A DNA stretch of 8,576 nt, from contig JAMOQA010000400.1 of NCBI GenBank assembly GCA_027064265.1, positions 1-8,576 of the forward strand. Reading direction: 5' to 3'. Under the pieces are notes generated by a model. That model saw nothing but the letters and a program-made list of their open reading frames with translations. It searched no databases and was not told where the DNA came from. Source of the DNA: Acidobacteriota bacterium. GTDB lineage: Bacteria; Acidobacteriota; Polarisedimenticolia; J045. Each line of letters begins with the position of its first letter. The first letter of the stretch is position 1. The position numbers were made by a program, and so were the translations under genes. This document shows positions 1-7,324 of the stretch, piece by piece.

Positions 1-680
1 AGGGCCGGCTCGCTGGCGTCGTCACCATCGACGACGTCATCGACGTGCTGCGCGACGAGGCGACGGAGGACTTCTACCGCCTCGCCGGAACCAGCGAGGA
101 GGAGCGGATCGAGCCGTCGGTCTTCAAGTCCGCGCGGATCCGTTCCCCCTGGTTGCTGGCGGTCTTCATCGGGGACCTGCTCGCGGGCGCGGTGATCGGG
201 TCCTTCAAGGGCACCCTGGAACACATGGTGGGCCTGGCCGCGTTCGTGCCGATCGTTCTCGCGATGGGGGGAACGACCGGCAACCAGTCGGCGATCGTCA
301 TCATCCGGGGAATCGCCACCGGCCGGGTCAAGGAAGGAGAGTACGTCCGGACCCTCCTGCGGGAGCTGGGGACGGCCGGGCTGCTGGGGTTCCTCTACGG
401 GGTGCTGCTCTTCGGCGCCAGCTTCGGGATGCTCTGGTGGCGGGGGTTCGCCCCGGACCCGCGGGCCGCCCTCCTCACCGGTGCGACCATCGGCGTCGCG
501 CTGGCCCTCTCGATGATGTTCGCGACGGTGATGGGGGCCTCGATGCCCCTCCTGCTTCACCGGCTGGGCTTCGACCCGGCGGTGTCGACGACTCCCTTCG
601 TGACGACGTCGACCGACGCCGTCGGCTCGCTGATCTTCTTCCTGCTGGCCACCTGGGTCCTCCTGCCGCTGGTGCGATGA
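1..680 (+). CDS. mgtE: Magnesium transporter MgtE, C-terminal part (5' end outside window)
   Basis: MgtE proteins are homodimeric Mg2+-selective channels of the inner membrane, gated by cytoplasmic N and CBS domains that sense Mg2+. The frame is open from base 3, so the gene enters from the left. The first codons (GVVTIDDVIDVLRDEATEDF) are the end of the second CBS domain and the start of the connecting plug helix, so the GTG at 45 is not the real start. The rest is the membrane domain, with about five hydrophobic segments. The family motif GNQSA lies near 282-296. The DPAVSTTPFVTTSTDAVG stretch (about 573-626) corresponds to the conserved pore region; the Asp at 615-617 is the likely equivalent of the selectivity-filter aspartate. 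The N domain and most of the CBS pair are missing only because of the window edge. The stop overlaps the recO start (ATGA, 677-680), indicating co-transcription. The family is clear; Mg2+ as substrate is inferred from it. Confidence 0.95.
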   Translation, partial: GRLAGVVTIDDVIDVLRDEATEDFYRLAGTSEEERIEPSVFKSARIRSPWLLAVFIGDLLAGAVIGSFKGTLEHMVGLAAFVPIVLAMGGTTGNQSAIVIIRGIATGRVKEGEYVRTLLRELGTAGLLGFLYGVLLFGASFGMLWWRGFAPDPRAALLTGATIGVALALSMMFATVMGASMPLLLHRLGFDPAVSTTPFVTTSTDAVGSLIFFLLATWVLLPLVR

Positions 681-1429
681 GGCGCGGGGAGGAGGAAGCG
701 ATCGTGCTGGACCAGCGCCCGACGGGAGAGGCGGACCGCGTCGTCACGCTGCTGACGAGCGCGGGGCGGCGCATGGTCGCCTTCGCTCCACGGGCCGCGC
801 GTTCCCGGCGGCGCTTCCCCGGGGGACACGAACCGGGAGCGATCCTGGCCGTGCGCTGGCGGGCACGCCGGGGCGAGACGATGCCGCTGCTCGAGGAGTC
901 CCGGGTGATCGCGCCGCCGCCGCGGCCCGAGCCCCTCGACCGGTACTGGGCGACCGCGCACCTGCTCGAACTCGCGCTCGGGTTCGCCCGGGAGGGGGAG
1001 GACGACCCGCGGCTCTTCCGCCTGCTCCGGTCGGCGCTGGCCGCCCTCGCGGAGGGCATGGATCCCCGGGCCTGCTGCCGCTACGCGGAACTGTGGTCGC
1101 TGCTCCTTGCCGGGCTCTTCCCCGACCTCGACGCCTGCGGGACCTGCGGGGCGTCCCTCGCGGGCCGGGACGTCCACGTGGTGCCGGAGCAGGGAGCCTT
1201 CTGCGGGGAACACGCGCCGGCGGGAGCCGGGCGGCTCTCCGTGGACGCGGTCCGCTGGCTGGTCGCCGCGCGTCACCTTCCGCCGGACCGGGTGCCGCAG
1301 GCCCCGCCGGCCGCGGCCCGCTCCCTCGCCGACGTCCTGCCCCGCCTGGTGCGGGCCTTCCTGGGGCGCCCGCTGCGCGCCCTCGCTTCCTGGCCCCGGG
1401 CCCCGGAGGCCGACGAGGTGACCGAATGA
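677..1429 (+). CDS. recO: DNA repair protein RecO
   Basis: RecO works with RecR (and RecF) to displace SSB and load RecA on single-stranded gaps, and also anneals DNA strands. The 250-residue product has the usual family length. The N-terminal OB-fold is recognisable: EAIVLDQRPTGEADRVVTLL (residues 7-26) matches the first strands, followed by the basic RAARSRRRF segment. The middle is an Ala/Leu-rich helical domain. A zinc-site signature of CxxC (C154, C157) and CxxH (C176, H179) lies in the C-terminal half. I chose ATG 677 because it overlaps the mgtE stop and keeps the complete first beta strand; however, no good Shine-Dalgarno precedes it. A GTG at 704 has a much better ribosome site but would remove nine residues and cut into that strand. 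The stop overlaps the glyQ start (ATGA, 1426-1429). Overall sequence conservation in RecO is low, so the call rests on the N-terminal pattern, the zinc motif, length and context. Confidence 0.9.
   Translation: MRRGEEEAIVLDQRPTGEADRVVTLLTSAGRRMVAFAPRAARSRRRFPGGHEPGAILAVRWRARRGETMPLLEESRVIAPPPRPEPLDRYWATAHLLELALGFAREGEDDPRLFRLLRSALAALAEGMDPRACCRYAELWSLLLAGLFPDLDACGTCGASLAGRDVHVVPEQGAFCGEHAPAGAGRLSVDAVRWLVAARHLPPDRVPQAPPAAARSLADVLPRLVRAFLGRPLRALASWPRAPEADEVTE
686..698 (+). promoter_or_regulatory. Strong Shine-Dalgarno inside the 5' end of recO
   Basis: A GGGGAGGAGGAAG run inside the first recO codons places GGAGG (691-695) eight bases before the GTG at 704. It could direct an alternative recO start 27 bases downstream of the ATG at 677, or it may simply encode the Gly-Glu-Glu-Glu stretch. 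The protein pattern favours 677; this site makes the start less certain. Confidence 0.4.
1415..1421 (+). promoter_or_regulatory. Ribosome binding site of glyQ
   Basis: GAGGTGA, complementary to the 3' end of 16S rRNA, lies within the last recO codons, four bases before the ATG at 1426. Together with the ATGA overlap it fixes that ATG as the glyQ start and suggests translational coupling to recO. Confidence 0.65.
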
Positions 1430-2334
1430 ACCCGAAGATGACCCTCCAGGAGATGATCGCCGCCCTCTCGGCGTTCTGGAGCGAGCGGGGCTGCGTCGTC
1501 CACCAGCCCTACGACATGGAGGTAGGGGCCGGGACGATGCACCCGGAGACGTTCTTCCGCAGCCTCGGGGACGACCCGTGGCGGGTGGCCTACTGCCAGC
1601 CGTCCCGCCGCCCGGCCGACGGCCGTTACGGCGAGAACCCGATGCGGGTCTACAAGCACTTCCAGTACCAGGTGGTGCTCAAGCCGTCCCCGGCCGACGT
1701 CCAGGACCTCTACCTCGCGTCCCTCGAGGCGATGGGGATCGATCCCCGGGTCCACGACATCCGGTTCGAGGAGGACAACTGGGAGTCGCCGACCCTCGGG
1801 GCCTCCGGGGTGGGCTGGCAGGTGACGATGGACGGGATGGAGATCAGCCAGTTCACCTACTTCCAGGTGATGGGCGGCGTCGACCTGCGGGTGATTCCCG
1901 TCGAGCTCACCTACGGGCTCGAACGGATCTGCATGTTCATCAACGATATCCGGAACATCTTCGACATCCCCTGGGCCCGGGCCGACTGGCACGAGGGGGG
2001 CATCGTCCCCTATGGTGCGCTCCGGCTCCGGGCCGAGCGGGAACAGTCCGCCTGGTGTTTCCGGCTGGCCGACGTGGACGAGCATCGCCGGCAGTTCGAG
2101 GTGGCCGAGCGGGAGGCGCGGCGGCTCCTCGAGGCGGAGGGCGGACCGTACCTGGTGCCCGCGTACGAGCGGGCCCTCGAGGCGAGCCATCTCTTCAACG
2201 TGCTCGACGCCCGGGGGGCGTTCTCGGTGACCGAGCGCCAGGAACTGATCGGCCGGATCCGGCGGCTCTCCGTCGCGTGCGCGAAGGCATGGCTCGCGGC
2301 CGGGGAGGGACGGGACGAGGAGGCGGGATCGTGA
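1426..2334 (+). CDS. glyQ: Glycyl-tRNA synthetase alpha subunit
   Basis: This is the catalytic-core subunit of the bacterial alpha2beta2 glycyl-tRNA synthetase, a class II enzyme that activates glycine with ATP and charges tRNA-Gly in the cytosol. The 302 residues match the family's usual length of about 300. Diagnostic motifs are nearly complete: QPYDMEVGAGTMHP (27-40), the motif-2 region QPSRRPADGRYGENPMR (58-74), KPSP, HDIRFEEDNWESPTLGA, FTYFQVMGG and motif 3 TYGLER (162-167). The C-terminal part has the expected EQS...FRLADVD, PAYERALEASHLFNVLDARGAFSVTER pattern in two blocks. The start is set by the ATGA overlap with recO and the GAGGTGA upstream. The stop overlaps the glyS GTG start (2331-2334), which suits stoichiometric production of the two subunits. 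There is no room for a T-box leader before the gene, so control must come from the operon upstream. I see nothing missing or broken. Confidence 0.98.
   Translation: MNPKMTLQEMIAALSAFWSERGCVVHQPYDMEVGAGTMHPETFFRSLGDDPWRVAYCQPSRRPADGRYGENPMRVYKHFQYQVVLKPSPADVQDLYLASLEAMGIDPRVHDIRFEEDNWESPTLGASGVGWQVTMDGMEISQFTYFQVMGGVDLRVIPVELTYGLERICMFINDIRNIFDIPWARADWHEGGIVPYGALRLRAEREQSAWCFRLADVDEHRRQFEVAEREARRLLEAEGGPYLVPAYERALEASHLFNVLDARGAFSVTERQELIGRIRRLSVACAKAWLAAGEGRDEEAGS
2317..2323 (+). promoter_or_regulatory. Ribosome binding site of glyS
   Basis: GAGGAGG in the last glyQ codons sits seven bases before GTG 2331. This strong site supports a GTG start that overlaps the glyQ stop by four bases. Confidence 0.7.
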
Positions 2335-4481
2335 GCGAGCGGGCCACGCTGCTCCTGGAGCTGGGAACGGAGGAGATCCCCGCGCGGATGCTGCCCGGCG
2401 CGGCGGCGGACCTCGCCCGGATCGTCGCCGACGTCCTCGACCGGGCCGGCATCGCCCACGGGGAGGTCGAGGCCCTGTGGACCCCGCGACGGCTCGCCGT
2501 GCGGGTCCGGGAGACGGCGGCGGCCTCCCCGGTGCGCGAGGAGACGCTCACCGGGCCGCCCGCGCGGGCCGCGTGGGACGCGGACGGGAAGCCGACCCGG
2601 GCGGCGGAGGGGTTCGCCCGCAAGCACGGTGTCGATGCCTCCGCCCTCGAGCGGGTGGAGACGCCCCGGGGCGAGTACGCCGCGCTCCGGGTTCGCCGCG
2701 GCGGCGAGCCGGTGGGGGAGATCCTCGCGCGGGAGCTGCCGGGGCCGGTCGCGCGGATGTCGTTCCCCAAGACGATGCGCTGGGGAGACGGCCGGTTCCG
2801 GTTCGTCCGGCCGGTCCACTGGATCGTCGCCCTCCACGGCGAGGACGTCCTTCCGCTGGAGCTGTTCGGAGTGCGGGCCGGCCGGGAGACCCGCGGGCAC
2901 CGCACCCTCGGCCCCGGCCCCCACGGGGTGCCGGCGGCGGATGCCTGGGAGGACCTTCTCCGGGAGGCCGGGGTGGTGGTCGATCCGGCGCGGCGGCGCG
3001 AACGCCTGGTCGCCGCCCTCGCGGAGGCCGCTTCCGGCGCCGGGGGGCGGATCGTCGAGGACCCGGAACTGCTCGAGGAGGTCGCCGACATGGTGGAGTT
3101 CCCGGGGGCCCTCGCCGGGGCGTTCGACGAGCGGTTCCCCCGGGAGCTGCCCCCCGAGGTGCTCCGGACGTGCCTCCGGCACCACCAGAAGGCGTTCCTC
3201 GTCGCGGGCGACGCGGGGCCGCTCCCGGCGTTCGCCGTGGCGGTCAACGTCCCGGAGGACCCGGAGGGACACGTCCGCCGCGGCCACGAGTGGGTCGTCT
3301 CCGGGCGGCTGGAGGACGCGCTCTTCTTCTGGCGGGAGGACCGGAAGCGGAAGCTGGCCGACCGGTTCGAGGAGCTGGCGGGGGTGGTGTTCCACCGGGA
3401 GCTGGGGACCTTCGCCGAGAAGGCCCGGCGGGTGGCGCGCCTCGCCGACCTGGTTGGCGGCGGCCTGGGACTCCCGGCCGGGGAGCGGGACGCCCTGGAC
3501 CGGGCGGCGCGGCTGTGCCGCTGCGACCTGGTCACCGGCCTGGTCGGGGAGTTCCCGGAGCTGCAGGGAGTGGCCGGCGGCCTCCTCGCCCGGGCGGACG
3601 GAGAGGAGGAAGAGGTCGCGACCGCGATCTACCACCTCTACGAGCCGGCCGGCGCCGAGGGAGACCTCCCGCCGACCCGGGTGGCGCGCCTGCTGGGCCT
3701 CGCCGACCGGCTCGACACCCTGGCCGGCGGGTTCGCCGTCGGTCTCGTCCCCTCGGGGAGCCGGGACCCGTTCGCCCTGCGGCGGGCGGGACTCGCCCTG
3801 GTGCGCCTGGCGGAGGCCGAGCCGGACCTCGACCTGGCGCCGGTCCTCCGGGAGGCGGTCGCCGGGTACGCGGGGGGAGAGCTCGGACCCGACCTGCGGG
3901 ACCGGGCGGAGGAAACGGTGCCGCGGCTCGCGGCGTTCGTCCTCGACCGGTTCGGCTCGATCGCCGAGCGCCGGGGGGCGCGCTACGACGAGATCGCGGC
4001 GGTGGCCGCCCTCTTCGGGCCGGACTCCCTGCGGATCCACGACATGTTCCGGCGGCTGGCGGCCCTCGCCGAGATCCGGGGCAGCGAGGACTTCCTCGCC
4101 CTCGCGGCGGCGGCGAAGCGGGTGCGGAACATCCTCGCCCAGGCCCGCGAGAAGGGGGAGACGATCGACCCGGCCCTGGCGGGGACGGCCCCCGGGACAC
4201 CCGGCCCCGAGCGGGAGCTGCTCGCCGCCGTGGAGGAACTCGAGCGGGCAGCCGGCGGAGGCGATGCCGGCCCCGGCTACGCGGAACGGCTGCGGGCGAT
4301 CGCCCGGCTCCGGCCGGTGGTCGACCGGTTCTTCGACGAGATCCTGGTATTCGATCCCGACGAGACGGCGCGGCGGGCGCGCCTCGGGCTGCTCGCCCGG
4401 TTCGCGGCCCGCGCCCACGAGGTGGCCGACCTCGCCGAGATCGTGGTGGAAGGAGACCGAGAGGACGCGTCCCCCCGCTGA
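2331..4481 (+). CDS. glyS: Glycyl-tRNA synthetase beta subunit
   Basis: This is the tRNA-recognition subunit that pairs with GlyQ. The 716 residues are slightly longer than the usual 680-700. The N-terminus LLLELGTEEIPARML (residues 6-20) is the family opening. It is followed by SFPKTMRWG (144-152) with the adjoining FRFVRPVHWIVALHG, then VEFPG (255-259) and HHQKAF (284-289). The HD-like region carries VVFHRELGTFAEKARRV (from about 352), CDLVTGLVGEFPELQG (398-413) and GLADRLDTL (456-464), followed by the SRDPFALRRAGL segment. The C-terminal anticodon-binding (DALR-type) domain has RVRNIL (597-602) and RFFDEILVFDPDE (from 666). The GTG start is set by the overlap with glyQ and the GAGGAGG site. 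The segment GHEWVVSGRLEDALFF has His where I recall Asn in many homologues, probably a lineage variant. The gene is intact and 37 bases from ppdK. Confidence 0.97.
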   Translation: MSERATLLLELGTEEIPARMLPGAAADLARIVADVLDRAGIAHGEVEALWTPRRLAVRVRETAAASPVREETLTGPPARAAWDADGKPTRAAEGFARKHGVDASALERVETPRGEYAALRVRRGGEPVGEILARELPGPVARMSFPKTMRWGDGRFRFVRPVHWIVALHGEDVLPLELFGVRAGRETRGHRTLGPGPHGVPAADAWEDLLREAGVVVDPARRRERLVAALAEAASGAGGRIVEDPELLEEVADMVEFPGALAGAFDERFPRELPPEVLRTCLRHHQKAFLVAGDAGPLPAFAVAVNVPEDPEGHVRRGHEWVVSGRLEDALFFWREDRKRKLADRFEELAGVVFHRELGTFAEKARRVARLADLVGGGLGLPAGERDALDRAARLCRCDLVTGLVGEFPELQGVAGGLLARADGEEEEVATAIYHLYEPAGAEGDLPPTRVARLLGLADRLDTLAGGFAVGLVPSGSRDPFALRRAGLALVRLAEAEPDLDLAPVLREAVAGYAGGELGPDLRDRAEETVPRLAAFVLDRFGSIAERRGARYDEIAAVAALFGPDSLRIHDMFRRLAALAEIRGSEDFLALAAAAKRVRNILAQAREKGETIDPALAGTAPGTPGPERELLAAVEELERAAGGGDAGPGYAERLRAIARLRPVVDRFFDEILVFDPDETARRARLGLLARFAARAHEVADLAEIVVEGDREDASPR

Positions 4482-4504
4482 GCGGGCCCGGGACGCCGCA
4501 CGCG

Positions 4505-4510
4505 AAGGAG
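4505..4510 (+). promoter_or_regulatory. Ribosome binding site of ppdK
   Basis: AAGGAG lies eight bases before ATG 4519 in the short glyS-ppdK gap. It decides the ppdK start; the frame stays open far upstream, but only as an out-of-frame reading of glyS. I see no convincing promoter in the gap. Confidence 0.75.
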
Positions 4511-4518
4511 ACGGAACG

Positions 4519-7269
4519 ATGGCCGAGAAGTGGGTCTACCTGTTCGGTGGCGGGACGGCCGAGGGGTCCGCGGAGATGCGGGACCTCCTCGGCGGCAAGG
4601 GCGCCAACCTGGCCGAGATGGCGCGGCTCGGGCTCCCGGTCCCGCCGGGGATGACGATCACCACCGAGGTCTGCGCGTACTTCAGCCGGACCGGCGGGAA
4701 GTACCCGGACGGGCTCGAGGAGCAGGTCGCCGCCGGGATGGCCCGGCTCGAGGAGCTGATGGGCAAGAAGTTCGGCGACCCGGAGAACCCGCTCCTCGTC
4801 TCGGTGCGGTCCGGCGCGCGGGTCTCGATGCCCGGCATGATGGACACGGTCCTCAACCTGGGGCTCAACGACCAGACCGTCGAGGGGCTGGCGAAGGTCT
4901 CCGGGGACCGGCGCTTCGCCTTCGACGCCTACCGCCGCTTCGTCGCGATGTACGGGGACGTGGTCCTCGGGATGAAGCCGCTCACGAAGACCGAGCGGGA
5001 TCCCTTCGAGGTGCTCCTCGAGAAGAAGAAGGAAGAGCGCCAGGTGGCCGACGACACCGAGCTCTCCGCCGAGGACCTGGCGGACCTGGTGAAGCAGTTC
5101 AAGGCCCTGGTGCTCGAGCGGACGGGCAAGCCGTTCCCCGAGGACCCGCAGGAGCAGCTGTGGGGCGCGATCGCGGCGGTGTTCCGCTCCTGGGACAACC
5201 CGCGGGCGATCGAGTACCGCCGCATGTACCACATCCCCTCCGAGTGGGGCACGGCGGTCAACGTCCAGTGCATGGTGTTCGGCAACCTGGGCGAGGACTG
5301 CGCCACCGGCGTCGCCTTCACCCGGAACCCGGCCACCGGCGAGCCCCACATCTTCGGCGAGTACCTGGTCAACGCCCAGGGAGAGGACGTGGTCGCCGGC
5401 ATCCGGACGCCGCAGCCGATCTCCGTCGCCCAGAAGGATCCGGCCAAGCCGGAGCAGAAGGCCCTCGAGGAGGTCATGCCGGAGCTGTACCGGGAGCTGC
5501 TCGACGTGGCCCACAAGCTCGAGCAGCACTACCGGGACATGCAGGACCTGGAGTTCACCATCGAGCGGAAGAAGCTCTTCCTGCTGCAGACCCGGAACGG
5601 GAAGCGGACCGGCCTCGCCGCGATCCGGATCGCCACCGACATGGTCGACGAGAAGCTGATCGACGAGAAGACGGCGATCACCAGGATCGAGGCCGACGCG
5701 ATGGAGCACCTCCTCGCACCGATCTTCTCCCCCGACGAGCTGCGCCGGGCGGAGTCCGAGGGAAAGCTCCTGGCCACCGGCCTGCCCGCCGGGCCGGGTG
5801 CCGCCACGGGGAAGGTCGTCTTCCACGCCGACGACGCCAAGCGCCTGGCCGCCGAGGGGGAGGACGTGATCCTCGTCCGGGTGGAGACCAGCCCCGAGGA
5901 CGTCGGCGGCATGGAGGCGGCCCGCGGGATCGTCACCGCCCGGGGCGGGATGACCTCCCACGCGGCCCTCGTCGCCCGGCAGCGGGGGAAGCCCTGCGTG
6001 GTCGGCGCCGGCGCCCTCGTCATCGACTACGAGGCCGGCGAGATGCGGGTCGGTGACCGGGTCGTGAAGGCCGGCGAGTGGATCAGCCTCGACGGGACGA
6101 CCGGCAAGGTCTACGTGGGCCGGATGGAGCCGTACCCCTCCGAGGTCGTCGAGGTGCTGGTCCGCGGGACGAAGAAGCCGGAGGACTCCGACATCGCCCG
6201 CCGCTACATCCGGGTCCTCGAGTGGGCCGACCGGTTCCGGCGCCTGGGCGTCCGGACCAACGCCGACACGCCGGAGCAGTCGGCCGAGGCGGTGGCGCTG
6301 GGCGCCGAGGGGATCGGCCTCACCCGCACCGAGCACATGTTCTTCGGCGGCAACCGGATCACGTCGGTGCGCAAGATGATCCTCGCGGACGACGAGGCCG
6401 GGCGGAAGGAGGCGCTCGCCGAGCTGCTCCCGATGCAGCGGGAGGACTTCGCCGGGATCTTCCGCGCGATGAACGGTCGCCCGGTGACGATCCGCACCCT
6501 CGACCCGCCGCTGCACGAGTTCCTGCCCCACGACGAGGAGGGAATCGCGAAGCTGGCGGCGGAGCTCGGCGTGCCCGAGGAGAAGCTGGCCGCGAAGGTG
6601 GAGCAGCTCGCCGAGGCGAACCCGATGCTCGGGCACCGGGGCTGCCGGCTCGGTCTGGTCTACCCGGAGATCACCGCGATGCAGGCCCGCGCGATCTTCG
6701 AGGCGGCCTGCGACGTCGCCGCGGAGGGGGTCCCGGTGAAGCCCGAGGTGATGATCCCCCTCGTCGCCCACCGGGAGGAGCTGGCCCGGCAGCGGAAGAT
6801 CGTCGAGGAGGTTGCCGGGCAGGTCTTCGCCGAGAAGGGCCGCAAGGTCGACTACCTGGTCGGCACGATGATCGAGCTGCCCCGGGCGGCCCTGACCGCG
6901 GACCGGATCGCCGAGGTGGCCGACTTCTTCTCCTTCGGGACCAACGACCTGACCCAGACCACCCTGGGGCTGTCGCGGGACGACGCGGGGAAGTTCCTGC
7001 CGTTCTACATCGAGAGCGGCATCCTCGACGCCGACCCGTTCCAGACCCTCGACATCGACGGGGTGGGCCAGCTCCTGCGGATGGGGACCGAGAAGGGCCG
7101 GCAGACGCGCCCGGACCTCAAGGTCGGCATCTGCGGCGAGCACGGCGGCGACCCGCGGTCGATCGCCTTCGCCCACGAGGTCGGACTCGACTACGTCTCC
7201 TGCTCGCCGCGCCGGGTGCCGGTGGCGCGGGTGGCGGCGGCGCAGGCGGCGCTGGCCGACCAGAAGTGA
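4519..7269 (+). CDS. ppdK: Pyruvate, phosphate dikinase
   Basis: PPDK interconverts pyruvate + ATP + Pi and PEP + AMP + PPi. In bacteria it serves gluconeogenic PEP synthesis or PPi-dependent glycolysis. The 916 residues are a little above the usual 870-890. Three domains are visible. The N-terminal nucleotide-binding domain begins with LFGGGTAEGSAEMRDLLGGKGANL in two parts, then has SVRSGARVSMPGMMDTV (95-111), TGVAFTRNPATGE (263-275) and GEYLVNAQGEDVVAG. The swivelling phosphohistidine domain contains GGMTSHAA, with catalytic His481. The C-terminal TIM barrel binds PEP/pyruvate and has GLTRTEHMFF (600-609), Arg659 in TIRTLDPPLHEFLP, GHRGCRLG (705-712), FGTNDLTQ (806-813) and the catalytic Cys872 in CGEHGGDP. 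Thr479, two residues before the catalytic His, is at the place phosphorylated by PPDK regulatory proteins in plants and some bacteria, so similar control is possible. It is probably the last gene of the mgtE-recO-glyQS transcript. Confidence 0.98.
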   Translation: MAEKWVYLFGGGTAEGSAEMRDLLGGKGANLAEMARLGLPVPPGMTITTEVCAYFSRTGGKYPDGLEEQVAAGMARLEELMGKKFGDPENPLLVSVRSGARVSMPGMMDTVLNLGLNDQTVEGLAKVSGDRRFAFDAYRRFVAMYGDVVLGMKPLTKTERDPFEVLLEKKKEERQVADDTELSAEDLADLVKQFKALVLERTGKPFPEDPQEQLWGAIAAVFRSWDNPRAIEYRRMYHIPSEWGTAVNVQCMVFGNLGEDCATGVAFTRNPATGEPHIFGEYLVNAQGEDVVAGIRTPQPISVAQKDPAKPEQKALEEVMPELYRELLDVAHKLEQHYRDMQDLEFTIERKKLFLLQTRNGKRTGLAAIRIATDMVDEKLIDEKTAITRIEADAMEHLLAPIFSPDELRRAESEGKLLATGLPAGPGAATGKVVFHADDAKRLAAEGEDVILVRVETSPEDVGGMEAARGIVTARGGMTSHAALVARQRGKPCVVGAGALVIDYEAGEMRVGDRVVKAGEWISLDGTTGKVYVGRMEPYPSEVVEVLVRGTKKPEDSDIARRYIRVLEWADRFRRLGVRTNADTPEQSAEAVALGAEGIGLTRTEHMFFGGNRITSVRKMILADDEAGRKEALAELLPMQREDFAGIFRAMNGRPVTIRTLDPPLHEFLPHDEEGIAKLAAELGVPEEKLAAKVEQLAEANPMLGHRGCRLGLVYPEITAMQARAIFEAACDVAAEGVPVKPEVMIPLVAHREELARQRKIVEEVAGQVFAEKGRKVDYLVGTMIELPRAALTADRIAEVADFFSFGTNDLTQTTLGLSRDDAGKFLPFYIESGILDADPFQTLDIDGVGQLLRMGTEKGRQTRPDLKVGICGEHGGDPRSIAFAHEVGLDYVSCSPRRVPVARVAAAQAALADQK

Positions 7270-7273
7270 GCCC

Positions 7274-7305
7274 GAACCCGGGGGGCCTTCGGGCCCCCCG
7301 GGTTC
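7274..7305 (+). terminator. GC-rich hairpin after ppdK, probable transcription terminator
   Basis: The arms 7274-7287 (GAACCCGGGGGGCC) and 7292-7305 (GGCCCCCCGGGTTC) are perfect reverse complements, giving a 14-bp stem closed by the very stable C(TTCG)G tetraloop. It begins four bases after the ppdK stop. The usual run of T is absent: only CTTCC follows. It may therefore be a weak terminator, a terminator of the kind that tolerates no U-tract, or a 3'-end-protecting hairpin with some read-through into phoH. Confidence 0.75.
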
Positions 7306-7315
7306 CTTCCCGGGG
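7296..7315 (+). promoter_or_regulatory. Possible alternative hairpin covering the phoH ribosome site
   Basis: CCCCGGG (7296-7302) and CCCGGGG (7309-7315) can form a 7-bp stem with loop TTCCTT. It uses the right arm of the terminator hairpin, so the two structures exclude each other. Its 3' arm takes in most of the phoH Shine-Dalgarno GGGGAG. The geometry is seen in the sequence; any regulatory role is a guess, and chance is a real possibility in such GC-rich DNA. Confidence 0.3.
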
Positions 7316-7317
7316 AG
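7312..7317 (+). promoter_or_regulatory. Ribosome binding site of the PIN-PhoH gene
   Basis: GGGGAG lies seven bases before ATG 7325 and supports that start. It overlaps the 3' arm of the possible alternative hairpin. No clear -35/-10 promoter is visible in the 55-base intergenic space. Confidence 0.55.
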
Positions 7318-7324
7318 TCCGGCG

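Noticed and set aside
1380..1426. A T-box or other leader controlling glyQS
   Set aside because: There is no intergenic space; recO coding sequence runs into glyQ with a 4-base overlap.
2010..4418. An 802-codon minus-strand open frame opposite glyQ and glyS
   Set aside because: Same cause: compositional shadow in high-GC DNA, with no recognisable motif and complete overlap with real genes.
4474..4486. Small palindrome CCCGC-TGA-GCGGG around the glyS stop codon
   Set aside because: Five base pairs with a three-base loop and no T-tract are easily expected by chance at this GC content.
2629..4518. A possible 630-residue N-terminal extension of ppdK in its own frame
   Set aside because: This part is an out-of-frame reading of glyS, giving Ser/Arg/Gly/Trp-rich sequence. 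The ATG at 4519 has a good ribosome site and matches the family start.
4482..4518. A promoter for ppdK in the glyS-ppdK gap
   Set aside because: No AT-rich -10-like element is visible, and the gap is mostly taken up by the ribosome site.
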